Below the pieces are notes generated by a model. The model searched no databases. It worked only from the letters and a program-made list of their open reading frames with translations, and was not told where the DNA came from. The position numbers were made by a program, and so were the translations under genes. 64,000 nt of DNA from Paracentrotus lividus (lineage: Eukaryota > Echinodermata > Echinoidea > Camarodonta > Echinidae), in contig CALNVZ010003426.1 in assembly GCA_940671915.1 (NCBI GenBank), forward strand, positions 8,018,748-8,082,747, given 5' to 3'. Positions 29,201-42,800 of this stretch are shown one piece after another; the stretch's first letter is position 1, and the number at the start of each line of letters is the position of its first letter.

Positions 29201-30909
29201 CAAATTTCTCTGTTATTTGAAAGGAAACTAAAACTGATGAATTCACAGACAGAAAAGTTTCACCTATCACTCTTCAGTAATTTTGCAAACTAAGTATTTT
29301 ATTTCAACCTGCATTCATGTTTAGAAAAAATTTAAACATAAAGTTCGGTTAGTTTCTTTATATTTTTCTTTATTTTCGGGGTATGTATGTCAAATTGGGC
29401 ATGTGTCATTTTATAAGATTAATTTCTGTGGAAAATATTTTCCATATAATATTCCTATAATGGCATTACCGTCGATACAAACTCTATCTTCAGTGTAAAC
29501 ACAGTTCATGTTAAAGCCATCAGTGCTTCTCACCAAAGGTTATAGGATGTGCATGACGCCTGTTCAGTGTCATACTGTAAACATATAGCTCCTCTGTTTT
29601 ATGTCTGGACTTTAAATAGCCCTTATCAACTTTTTTGTCTAGTTTTTAAGAAGTACACAAAATGTAAACTAGGAAGTTCTATTTTCATTACTAACTTTGT
29701 CTCGTCCCAGGTGCCTGGTCCGTACCCCTTTGCCAAAATAAACTACAGTTTTGAAGAATAGCCAAAAGTGGATGTTCAAGTGATGCCAGATGCCATGTGC
29801 ACTTGTATAGGTTTTCCCAGTCAATTTCATTGTTTTGTCAATCAATTGCATATTAGAGGCATTCATTTTCGGAAAAAACACTGATGCATCGAAAATGTTG
29901 CCAGCCAAAATCGTATTCAATCAGTAAAATTAACGATTATTGTGATCGATTTCGTATTTGCGCTTTTTTACTTCACATAATAAGCATGAATACATGCGGC
30001 AATAACTATTCAAATTTCGTCTTCATCCTGTCAACATTTCATACCGTATATTCAAATTCGCACTAATTTGAATGCACAAATAATTAAATTATCCGAATTT
30101 GAATTTTGTAACCATTACTTTGAGTGCCTAAAAACAAATTTGAGAGTATGAAAACAAAATTGTTTGACTAAAGTCAGTCTGCAGCTTCAAACACATGAAT
30201 ATGAATACACATTAAATGAAAACGGATGATAAATGTATGAAATTGGCCGGGAAAACCTATACTAGAAAGTAAAATGCTGCAACATATCCTCTCTCACCTT
30301 AGATTCACTATTTTTATTTTATCAAAACTTACTCTTCTTAAAAGTAAACATTTCATTCAAGTCCAATCTTTTTTCCACTTAATCAAAATACAAATCATAA
30401 TTGAGACAATGTTCTACATTAGTTTCTTACATATAAAAGCTTTCATATATATATTAACTTCATAAACCTAAACATACACAGTAATATTATAGGCCTAAAC
30501 AATTTTCCCTGATCTTTTCTGAATATCTGCACACACTGCCAATAATTCTTCCAAGCTGTTATATTACATTTGAGGCACCGAGGTTAAGATCATATGTGAC
30601 CTCTGACATATGACCTGTGACCCCTCGCTACTCCAGATGTATTGGTTTGCGTGCTTTGTATAGGCATTTATATACATTAATGTCAGCTAGTGAAATCACA
30701 AATGTTATCAATATCGCTCAGAGATGGCTCATAGTTTTGGTAAAATTAAAGCCTTCAAAGTTTTAATTTGTTAAATATATAATGAAAGATAATAAAACAC
30801 ATATCGTGTGGAAAATGATGACTGTAAATGTTATTAGTTATTTCAGTATATGGTGTGGAACAGTTTATTAAGCAAGATATACATTTTGCGATTGGCTTCT
30901 TTCAATTGT

Positions 30910-30951
<42 letters not shown>

Positions 30952-33900
30952 GTTTATACATTGTATATTATTCTTGTCCATCTTTCACTCTTTCTTTTTG
31001 CCCTTCCATCCTAGACGTGAAACCTGGTGTGCTGGAAAGTTTTGGATTGAAGTTGAGAGTCAACATTGGAATTGGTTTTGACATAAATTTGCCACCCACT
31101 TTTACAAGCTATAATGGGATAATGGGTGTCAGCACTAGGTCATGGTTTAGCATTGAGCATTTCCAGCCCAGCTTGAAAGCATATACCACAAAATAAAACA
31201 ATATGTGTTCATAGGGACCTCCCTTACAAAAGAACATGGTTTTCACTGCCCATTTCATATAGTCATCAAATCTACATTTAGAATATCAATCTAAATTATT
31301 GATTGAAAACAATAGGCCTGTTACTATTATCAAAACATGCAACATTTCCAACAAAACTTCTTAACCCTTTGTAAACTAAGCCCGCATATATGCGGGCTGC
31401 AGATACCTCTTGTCGATCGTTTATTTCACTCATAATTGCATAAACATATAAAGACCTAATATGTTTTAAATTATCTAACATTGATCTATTTAAAGCTGTC
31501 TTTGTTTTACCTTTAGATGAAAAGAATTACTTGAAAGCATGTTTGACAATCATAATTCATTCGGCTTTATAAAAAATTCTCAGTATACAACGGGTTAAAT
31601 GTACATGTTGGATATGTTTCTTAAATGCAAAGCAAGTGCTTGATGATGCAAACAATTTCATTTAAACATGTATGTAAATACTATTTAAGAGAAATACAAA
31701 ATCTTTATGAGAAATAAGCTTTGAAGAGAAAAAAATTATTGTCAACTAGTCATTCCATACAGATGTTAATATTCTTGGTTGTGTGTGTTGTTTAAGATTG
31801 TTTAAGATACAAAAAAAAAAGGTTCTCTTATCTAAAGGGTCCCTTTACTTTTAACTATCAAATTGTTTTTGAGGATTTCATAGCTTTGCTATATTCTTTA
31901 TTGGAGTTTCCTCATACTTTCATTTTCCTGCCATCTTCATATTAAAGTGGACTCCCCTCTGTCTACTGGTAAAAATATAGGCCTACTAGTTAGTAATTGA
32001 TTTGTCATACATGTACTTTGTCAATAGGGCAATTGATATTTACATTGTGGAGAAGTGGCAATTGCAGCACCCATGGGGTCTATATTTGGCTGAGTATTTC
32101 TTTCTGAAATTTCTCAAATTTGATTTTTGCCTGTCATCATTCAGAAAGTTTGTAATCATTATTGTGGTCAAGCCAAGTGACACAAACTTCACTCCATTTC
32201 CTCAATTTAGAGATTAAAGGGAAATAGTAACTTTCAAAAACAAGAGCAATTAGATCAAGATGAATAAAATTATATTGCTCTAATAGTAAAAACAAACTAC
32301 TGAAAATTTCAGATCAAATGGAAGTCATTTACTACCACAAAACAGTGTAACAGCCAAACGCGAGTGAATTTTCAACCCCTTTGCAGCAAACCCTCCAGCC
32401 CGCTAGGGTCGGGGGGAACACGACAGGAAGTGGGGTGTCTTGAAAAGCACGTGGCAATTTGTTTTCCACCACGAGATGGTTTACTTAATTTGAGTATGAA
32501 ATCACTGATATCTCGAAAGTAAAGCAAGCAATTAACTTGTAATTTTGAAGAGATACCAGACTGACCTATAAGTTTATAATTATGTTGACAAAATGAGCTA
32601 AATCAAGAAATTGTGATTTGAATATCATTCAATGTTACTACATCCCTTTAAGCAGGTGGTGCCAATGGTTTGGTGTGTTCAGCTGTGATGATTATAACGT
32701 TCCATCAATCGTTTTGTATGGAATTAGATGTAGACAGGTTGTGGTTTAGTGGATAAGTCCCCGGACTGTGTCTTTCAGGTTTAGGGTTCAAAACCCTGCG
32801 GTGGCGATGTCTTTTATCATTATGTTAATTTACATTTGTCACTTTTGACCCAGGGAGGTAAATCCTCACCCCATTGGCATTCATATGCTGTATGTAACAG
32901 GTCAGCTTACTAGAATGATGTAAGCCCCAAATCGACCCATAATCGGGTCATTTTGACCCCTGACTTTTGGGAGTATGGTGGACAAGTCACCAGCCAAAAT
33001 GATGTATATTAAAGTGTTAAAAAAATGTTTTAAAAAAAGACTATAACAATTGCAAGTAAATGTGCTGTAGCTCTCTGGAGGATGTACTGAGCAGTTTGGG
33101 GCTGATGAAGTTGAGGGGGGGGGGGCTATGGCAGGCTAAAATTGGAAGGGGAGTTTTAGGCAGTTTGAGGAGTTAGCTGAAGGGAGGTTGTGAGTTGTTT
33201 GATTGCAAAAGTGTTAAAGCGGCTCAGTTAATGCTGCTATAAGAGAGTACAGTTCATGTGAATAGTTAATAAACAAAGTTATATCTAATCATACTGAATC
33301 ATACTGTTTGTTAAAATATGTTTCAACAATCAGTTGTGTGTGGCCTTTAGTTTAGGGATTGCCAAGGAATGTTTTAATATTGAACCTGGGTATGAACTGG
33401 GGCCATGTTTTAATTCTTTCCATAATATCTAATTGCACCTGGGATACATCTGTTTGCCTGTCATGATAAATAGAACCCCATGATCTTGTCAAAAGGCCCA
33501 ATCTCATTTGGCAAATTACTAACAGGCATGCAAACATTGGGGAACCAACTTTAGGGAACAACTGCCAAACAAAATCAAACAAAATATATGTAGTGGTTTA
33601 ATCTGAGATTATATGCACTATGCCTGCTTTTAAACTTGGCTTTTTTTCGACTCAAATTGTTTCATATTTGTTTTAAACTATTAAACAGAATCAGTCTTAG
33701 GTGTTATGTTAGTATTTCACAATTTTCCCCATGTTTTTTTTTTTCACAATAGTTTTTAAAAATTGAATTTAAATGTTTTTGAAGCAAATATTTGGAAAAT
33801 ACTATTCCCACAAAATCAGCAGAACTTGCCAAATTGGCATGGCTGAGTATAAAAAATCAAATCATGTCATCTGCATTTATCAAATTTGTGTGAATTGTAC

Positions 33901-36900
33901 ATCAATTATCAGTCTACATGCTTGTGGAGCCAGACAAATTCAATAATATTTCAAACATACAAATGAAGAAGAAAAAGTAACAGACAACTGATTTGCCAAA
34001 TGCCAAGCGTGTGAAACTTTTAGCAAAGGTATCAATAGATATGTAGAAATTAAAGATTGACATTTTTTCTGAACATTGACTAAAGTGTATGGAATAAGTT
34101 ATCTTGAGATGATATCTGAACATTGACTAAAGTGTATGGAATAAGTTATCTTGAGATGATATCGAATCTCCCAATTTTATATATTTTTTTAAATAATCCT
34201 TTATGATAAAAAAATCATTTCACATTCGAGTCTTGCATCAGTTTGTTTAGTAATCCTTTTTATTCTCTGTGTTTTTCTCTTTCAATAGGCTGATTTTAGT
34301 CACATACGCCATTCACTTCTTCTACAAGCAACTCTAGGGGGCACTCTTCTCAGCATTCGTTTCTACGCAACCGGCCTCCAGCCACCAATTTTTGCACCAG
34401 CGGACAATCCTGCATCTGTTTCAACAAGTTTCCTGACACGAACTTTGACCTTTTTGTTCCTCCCAGCATACAATGCATGGATGCTGATGTGCCCGAAGTT
34501 ACTGAGCTTTGATTGGTCAATGGAATCCATACCTCTTATTCAAACAATAACAGATGTTCGGAACTTGTGGAGCATGAGTCTGTATGGCACATTGTTCGTA
34601 CTTGGTTACCTCTCATTTAAAGAGCTAGACTCTCTACATGAATTAAATCCACAGACCACAGGGAGATTAAAAAGGGTGCCTTTAAGATATCTTGAGCAAA
34701 ATTCAGATTCTTTGTGCAATGGTTTCATGCAAAAAAGCTATGGAAAAGAAACAAACACTTTACGCAATGGACACACTAAGAAGACCTTACCACCAAAAAG
34801 AGAGAACAATAACTCATACCAACGCAGTAACGGTTGCGATATCATACGGAAGCGTCATTCTCGACACTGTTCATGTAGCCCAGAGCGCATTGGGCGTCGC
34901 TACTCTCGAAGCAGCAGCACCAGTAGCTGTGGATCAATAAGTCTGTCCGATGAGGAAATCACAGAGCGGACGCGCTTACTCAACGTCATCATAGTTGCTA
35001 CCTCTTTTCTCATATTTCCGTTCCTCCCTGCTACGAACGCTCTCTGCTATGTCGGGTTTGTCATCGCAGAACGTATACTCTACATCCCTAGTATCGGCTT
35101 TTGCTTGCTGTTGGCTGAGGGGGTTAGTCAGATTTGGCAGCGGTCGTCTGATGTAGGACGTAAACTCCTTGTTGCGCTAGTTATCGTGCAGTTGTGTCTT
35201 TTCAGCGTTAAGACAGTTCTCAGGAATGAGGAGTGGATGAATGAAGAATCCCTCTATAGAGCAGGCATTGAAGTCAACCCACCAAAAGGTAAACTATTTT
35301 TCAGTTCCTTAAGGGGGTATCTCACCGAGTGGCCAACGAAGGGGAATACAGCAAATTTACACAATGCCAAATATAGAGAAAGTGTAGCCTACTCCGTTAT
35401 CAATTTGACACATTTTCTTTTGTAATGTGCTTGATGAAGAGGACAGTACAAAATAAATTTTCCATGTTGATACCTATTGTTTACAAAGTTGGCTAGAGTT
35501 CCTAGACTCCCTCTTGGTATCCAATGTTCAAACTTGTTTCATTCACCCGCACTCTGTGAGATACCCCCTAAAATTGCTCATTAATTTTTTTATTAAACAG
35601 TTGTAAAAATTGGGGGAAAAAATCCCCAGTCCTCCATTTCTGTTTGAGAATTATCATAGTATTATGTAAAGGAGCTTTTGAAAGAAAGATATTTTGATGT
35701 ATACAGTATCAAAAATGTTTTCAAATCTGAATAATGTACCTTTACAGTCAAGAAGGTGCACTTTGAATGATAGGGAAGAAAAATCACATCAGGAAGGGTT
35801 AGATACATAGAGACTTAACCCTTTAGCACCTACACAAGTAAACCGCCCAAGACCGCCCCTCAGCTTACTCACTAAACCGCCTCTGTCTTAAGCACGATAT
35901 AGTTAAGATAGTATTCCCCATTGGATGTGCGCTGTCTTATTCTGCACAAAAAAAAAGTATGTTTTAAGAGCAATTCTTAGTGAAAAAACTTGATTGAAAC
36001 ACATCATAATCCTTTCCGCTAGTGATTAAACTGACACTTTTAACGCAGTCTCTAGGTGCTAAAGGGTTAAACTATCCCATTCCTCATCATTCATATATAG
36101 GAACTTTTATAATTAATAATACATGTCAAAAACATGATGATACACAAATCTTTGTCCTATAATTTTTTCTCAGATAGAGCATAAGGGAATTTGACGGAAA
36201 GGCCCTAAAGGACGCAATACACTTATTAGCATAATCAAATCCGGGAAATACCCAACCGCGTATCAAAGATGATATAATGGTTTGGAAAAAAATGCATATA
36301 AAATCATTGATAGATATTGGAAGTAATTATGTTACACTTTATAAAGAGGAATCATTAGTGCTTTAGATGAGTCCTTTTTGAGAGCTGGAATGGGTGCCAG
36401 TTGAATTTTATGAAGAACTTATTTCATTGTATAAGAACCAGAAACCGAAAGTCGTGATGGCACCTAATCTGGTATAGTCTCATTCCAGGCTGATTTTAGA
36501 AAAAATGAGCCAAAGAATGTCACTCATATTTTGATGAGATAAAGATAACATTACTAGGTTATACTAGGTGCCAGATTTTGTTCACGAAGTACTCCAACAT
36601 TGTTGCGTAAGTTAACACAAGATGGCGGTATTTCATTTAGGTATGCATACCACTTCAAACATAGGTTATATAGAAGTGTATCCAGCCACAGCTCATATAA
36701 AAAAATTGTATGGGCTCATGCCTAAACATAATAGAGCCACTATTCATTTCTAGTAGGACAATTAGACCTGCACTATCTTTTGTGAGAACGAATGCTGGCA
36801 TTCTGCCTGATATATCCTGTTGTTCATCAATTGTAATTCTGTTATATTATTGTTAATTATAGGCCTACATACAGTTCTCCACCATGCTATAATTTAATGC

Positions 36901-39662
36901 TATTTAATTTCATACTCTTCAAAATCTGTTAAGTACAAAGAGTTTTATTCCATTATTATTGCAGTTGCTCTGTGTAGAAATTACTGAATGGTTATTATTA
37001 CCCTATTCAAATGTGGTTCTTTTTTATCTTCCAGCTCTAGGAAACTTGGCAAACATCTACAAGACTGCAGGACGCATACAAGAGGCTGAAGAAGCATATA
37101 GGAGAGCCCTGACATATAGACGCAACATGGCTGATGTGCATTATAATTTGTAAGTAAAACCCCCTACGTTCTAGGATAAAAGATAATTTGTAGTACTAAT
37201 TTATTACTGATTATATAATTATATTGATTTGATGATATGTTATTGTCCAACTGTATAGTATTTTGTCAATTTAAAATTTCTAAAACTGTACTGAAGTTTA
37301 TAAAAATATTGTTTTCCAATTTTCATAGCTGTCTGCTTCCGCACAGCTCATCTAGAGTGTGCATTGTTTCCAGCACAACCTTGGTATAAATTTGTGCCGA
37401 ATTATAACCCTTAAGCACTCAGAAGCTGTGTGTAACACACAGGGCTGCTTATTCTCCTCAGAGCTTCACGTGAAAATGTTCTATCTTAGATAAGTTTTAC
37501 TACTACATGCTGAAACAAGGACAGGCAGTTACAAGATAGATAGATAGTTTGAGCTGAAAGCTGAAAAACGTGTTTAGGCTATTTGACAGGTTATGATGAA
37601 TAAAATTCAGAAAAAGTAAGCTGGAGGGTGGTTTGAGGGCTAAAGGCTTAAATACTATGGATAAATGTATTCCATATCTGTACTTCTCAATGAATCAAAT
37701 TCTAAGGTTTCTGTCACATTCAGGTTGGCCATGAATAAAGGTGATTCCTTTTTTGGCTGCTTCCCCCAAAGCAATTTTTATTTTACTTTGTACAATGTCC
37801 CAGTTTTTATATGTATGTTGTTATTGTAATTTCTCAAATGGACTTCTTTTTAAAATGTTATCATATTGTGCATATTATACATGCATTGCCATTATTATTA
37901 TGCTTTGGAAAATAAGAATAAATTTAATTGAATTAAATTGAATGTTCTTTTTAAACAGAGGTGTGCTACTGCAAGAAGTGGGGAGGTTTGAGGAGGCTAT
38001 AGACTGCTACCAACTAGCAATTAAATGCAGACCACGCATGTCAAGTAAGTGCTGAACAGATTGCCTTTTCAAACGACTATAGTTTAATTCTTTTGCTCCT
38101 AAAGTCATATAATGTCTTTTTATGTCATGATTGTGGCAATATTATTTTTTCCTGATAGACAAAGAAAGTGTAATAATGTTGTTTATTCGCAGTAAAGCAA
38201 AAACACAAACTGTGTAGAGTACATGTACATCACCGTCAAATGTTTAGATCTCGCATTGCACGTTAGATATGATTGCATCTCTTAGAAATTAACTACATTA
38301 CAGACATGATTCTTTTCTCTTTTTTTCTTTTTTCTTTTTTTATTTGCGACCTATGTAGAATATGCTTATAATAATAATAATAATAATATCGTTTTATTTA
38401 CCCAGGGTATCCACTTCACTTCTGACAACTGTTCTCCCAGCGGGCCCTGCATGATGTTATTATTACCCCCAAAGCTCCTCGTTAAAAGGCAACTTTAGGT
38501 ACCATTTTTGTAAGTCTTTGGTATGACTCGGCCGGGTTTCGAACTCACGACCTCCCGTTCGTGAAAGCAAGAAAGGCAACCTTTTTACGGGCGCTCTTTG
38601 GGACGAACGTTTCCTTTGAATTTCCTGGTAATGGTTGCTGTAGTTAAAGCCTGGGTAGTAACATCCAAAGATCTAAGGACGTGAATGGAGACCTTGTTCC
38701 ATAATGTGATAACTACAAGAACAAAATATTATTTGATTACTTCATCCAGTGGCCCATCTGAATCTCGGTATCGCCTTGACGACGGTAGGGCGCAACGTAG
38801 AAGCGGAGGCGGTATACAGACAGGCTGCTACCCTGGATGATGCAGGGTTGAAGGACCCAGTAGGGCAGATGCATGGGATTGTCTCGTCTCTCTTCAATCT
38901 CGGAAGACTCCTCCAGGAGGCTAACAGACATGAGGTAAAGATGGAGTAGGAGATGCTGGTATGGAGAATTTCAGGTGGTGGTGGTGATGATCACAGTGCA
39001 CAGGATGTTGGTAATGGTAGTGGTTATAGTGAACATGATGGTAATGATCATGATGATAGTGAATATGATGTTGCTAGTGATGGTGGTGGTGGTGGTAAAA
39101 ATGATTTTGATGATGATGATATTTGATGATGATGACAATGATGATGATGAGGTTGAAGTATCTAGTGGACAAATGCATGGCATCGTCTCGTCCCTCTTCA
39201 ACCTGGGACGACTGCTCTAGGAGGCCAACATACAACATGTACATGAGGTAAAGATGGAGGAGGAAGAGGGATGATGGTGATAATGGGGTGGAGGTTAAGG
39301 GGGTGTTGGTGGTGATGGTGGTGGTGATGATGAAGATGATGATGTTGTTAACGATGGTGATGATAGTCATAATGGTAATATGATGATGATGAATATTCAA
39401 ATATAATTATAATGAAGGGTGAGAGTTGTGTTGATGATGGTGATGATGATGGGGATAGAAATGATGAGGAGAAGGAGGGGTACGGGATAGTGAGGAGGAG
39501 TGGAGGGGGGGGGAACGATGATGATGATGATGATGATAGTGATATCACAATGATTGATGATGATGATGATGATGATGATGATGTTAATGTTGATGATGGT
39601 GTTGATGATGATGAGGTTGATGAGGATGATGATGATGGTGATGATGATGATGATGATGATGT

Positions 39663-39706
<44 letters not shown>

Positions 39707-39773
39707 TTGATGATGTTGATGATTATGATGATGATGATGTTGATGATGATGATGATGATGATGATGGTGATGG

Positions 39774-39826
<53 letters not shown>

Positions 39827-42800
39827 TGAATTATAATGAAGGCAATGATGTTGATGACATGTTTTATATCTGCTTCATCATCTAATTCTTTCCCGTTTTC
39901 TTTTCAGGATGCCTTGGTAGTCCTGGAGGAAGCATTAAAGAGGAAGCCAGAATTGTACCCTCCACAAAGCCTGTATAACATGCTAGGTAAATCTCCTCTC
40001 ATCATCCTCTATCATTGATTATATTCAATTTGGTATGATTTATATTGTTGTCGCAAACACTGAATAACAGATAGCTTTGAAATTATGATTGAGACCCTTG
40101 TTTGAAATCTTAATTTCGTGAGTGTATGACTTTTTCCATTTCAATTCCATTTGATTAGTTTTTATAGTGTGTATTTATTGTAAAATAAGTTCACCCAATC
40201 ACTATCAAATTGCCACTGTGATTTCTTTTTTCTCTTTCCTATGTATCTCTAACATACAGTAAGTGTGTTTTACTGAAATTATGATCATGACCTTTGTTTC
40301 ATTTTTTTTTTTTTTTTATAATATTTTATTTTCTTTCTTATTTGAAAGGGCCCTAATTGTATGTCTTCTTCATATCTAATCTCTTTGATTACTAGTTATT
40401 ATCCCTAATAATGGCTATCAAATTTTCTCTGCGATTTTACAAATCCTTTCTCTTTTATCTCCAAGATAAGTGTGAATTTACAATGCTTGATAAAATTATA
40501 TCAAATTGTGTGTATTGCTTTTAGGAGAGACGGAGTACAAGCTTGGTAATATTCCTGAGGCTGAAAGATGGTTCAAGGACTCCCTGAGTAGCAAAGCAGA
40601 TCATGTACCTGCTCATCTTACCTACGCAAACCTTCTTGGCAAAACGGTAAGTGCTGGCCCTGTGGCATAAAACTTGCTATTACTGTATTCGCTGTTATTT
40701 TCGCGCTGAGCGGCCTCAAAACATGTTCACAGGTTCTTAAATTCGCGTTGCATGTTCGTAAACTCGCAATTGAACCCAAGCAATACATGCATAGGAAATC
40801 ATGCCTATTTATTCGCGAAATCCGCGAAAATGAATGTACCCCGAATATTTCCACGAATACTGTATAGTAAATTTGCCATCAATGGAAAACTGTCATGGAA
40901 TACTGCATTTTGATTGGCTGTTGAGCAAGGTTACCATGGTAGTTACCACTGATGGTGAAGTTACTATAATAATTTAATTTCAATAGTAAGCAAACTTCCA
41001 TGTGCCTTTGAATGTTTTTTTGCAGATAAAAAGTAATTCATGAACTTTCATGAAATATGTGACTCATCATATCAAAATCAGACACAAGTCGCCAGGAAAG
41101 AGTCAAAGATTGCAACAAAATAATCCATTTTTAAAGGCTTTCCCTTAATCATTTCTACTCTCTTTTTTACAGATCATAGGCCTACAGGAAACATTGAAAA
41201 TTCAGAAAATCAAAAAAATATTTCCCCCCAAATCAGACAATTGTTATTATTTTGTTGATTTCCTCGACACAGTGCTGCATTTGCCTGGCGACTTGTGTCT
41301 GATTTCGATGTGATGCATCACATATTGCATTTTAATTGGCTGTTGAGCAATGTTACTATGGTTTTTACCATTGATGGCAATGTTATGCTTTGGGTCTCAT
41401 ATAGTGTTAATTATACATCGCTTGCTTTCACAATAGTGTATACGTGTTCTTATACTTAGATGAAACATGATAAAAGTTTGTTAGCATGCCCTGCTTTTAA
41501 TTGTGTTTTCCATCTCCCTGCCCCTTTATTAATCCGTTGGGGACTGAGCCGGAATATATCCGGGCTGAGGTCTATGGGAAATGTGTGTTGTAGCCAAATC
41601 AGCTCGTCTCCAACAGGTTAAGTTAAAATGGAGATTGTACATAAATAACAGTACATTTTTGTAGTGTGTGCAAATTGACATTTTTAAACCATCACCATAA
41701 TGATTATCCTTCTTTTTTCCTCTTCTTATTCTAGAATCGAGCTACTGAAGCAGAACAGCTCCTCCAACGAGCGGTCTCTTTGGAACCAGATAATGCTAAC
41801 GTCTATCGTCACTACGGTAGGAACATATTCTAAAATCATTTTAATACTGTAAAGTCCTCTTTTTTATTAGGAGCATGTGACAATTAAAAAGGGCCCTTTT
41901 TTTTTCCAGTTCCTCTATCAAAGATTTGTTGGGGTTTTTATTTTTTATTTTTTTTAAATATAGGTTTTCCGGATCAATTTCATTGTTTTGTCAATCAATT
42001 GCATATTAGAGGCATTCATTTTTGGAAAAAACGTTGATGCATCGATATGTTGCCAGTCAAAATTGTATTCAATCATTAAAATTAAAGATTGTTGTTATCG
42101 ATTTTGTATTTGCGCATTCTACTTAACATAATAAGCATATACATTCGGCAATGGCTATTTAAATTCGTCTTCATCCTTTAGACATTTCATTCCGTATACT
42201 GAAATTTGCACTTATTTGAATGCACAAATAAGGAAATTAAATGCCTGTATCCGAATTTGAACTTTGCAACCATTACTTTGTGTGCCTAAAAACGAATTTG
42301 AGAGCATGAACACTTAATCGTTTGACTAAAGTCAGTCTGTTGCATCAAATACACAAATTTGAATACATACCTATATTAGCACCTTCGTAAAAGTTTGCTT
42401 ACAATATTGGTGGTGGCGGATCCAGGATTTGTAAATTGAGGGGGCGCCAAATTTTCAGATTCTTGCATGTACAGTCAATGAGTGATTTTTTAATAATAAT
42501 GTGTTCCCTGCGCCCCTGCCTGGATCTGACACTGACTGACATTAGTATATTTCAGGCATAACACTTAACATTTCTTACTTTGAAACACATATAGAAAGAC
42601 TCCTGTTCTACAGAACTTGAAATTTGATTGAAGGAATTGCAAAGTGAAAATGAAATTTGGAGAATCTGTTTTTTTTTAATAAGGTTTCTGCAAAAATGTC
42701 CTTTCCTTTGAAAATACATAAATGATTATGTAGGGTAGTCCTGGAGGGTGTTCAATGTCCAGTTTCAAATTTATACGCCAACATGAATCATGATACAAAA

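Noticed and set aside
39412..39885. 157-codon poly-Asp frame and a poly-Met frame
   Set aside because: Both are readings of the GAT array within tmtc2 intron 6 and are not proteins.
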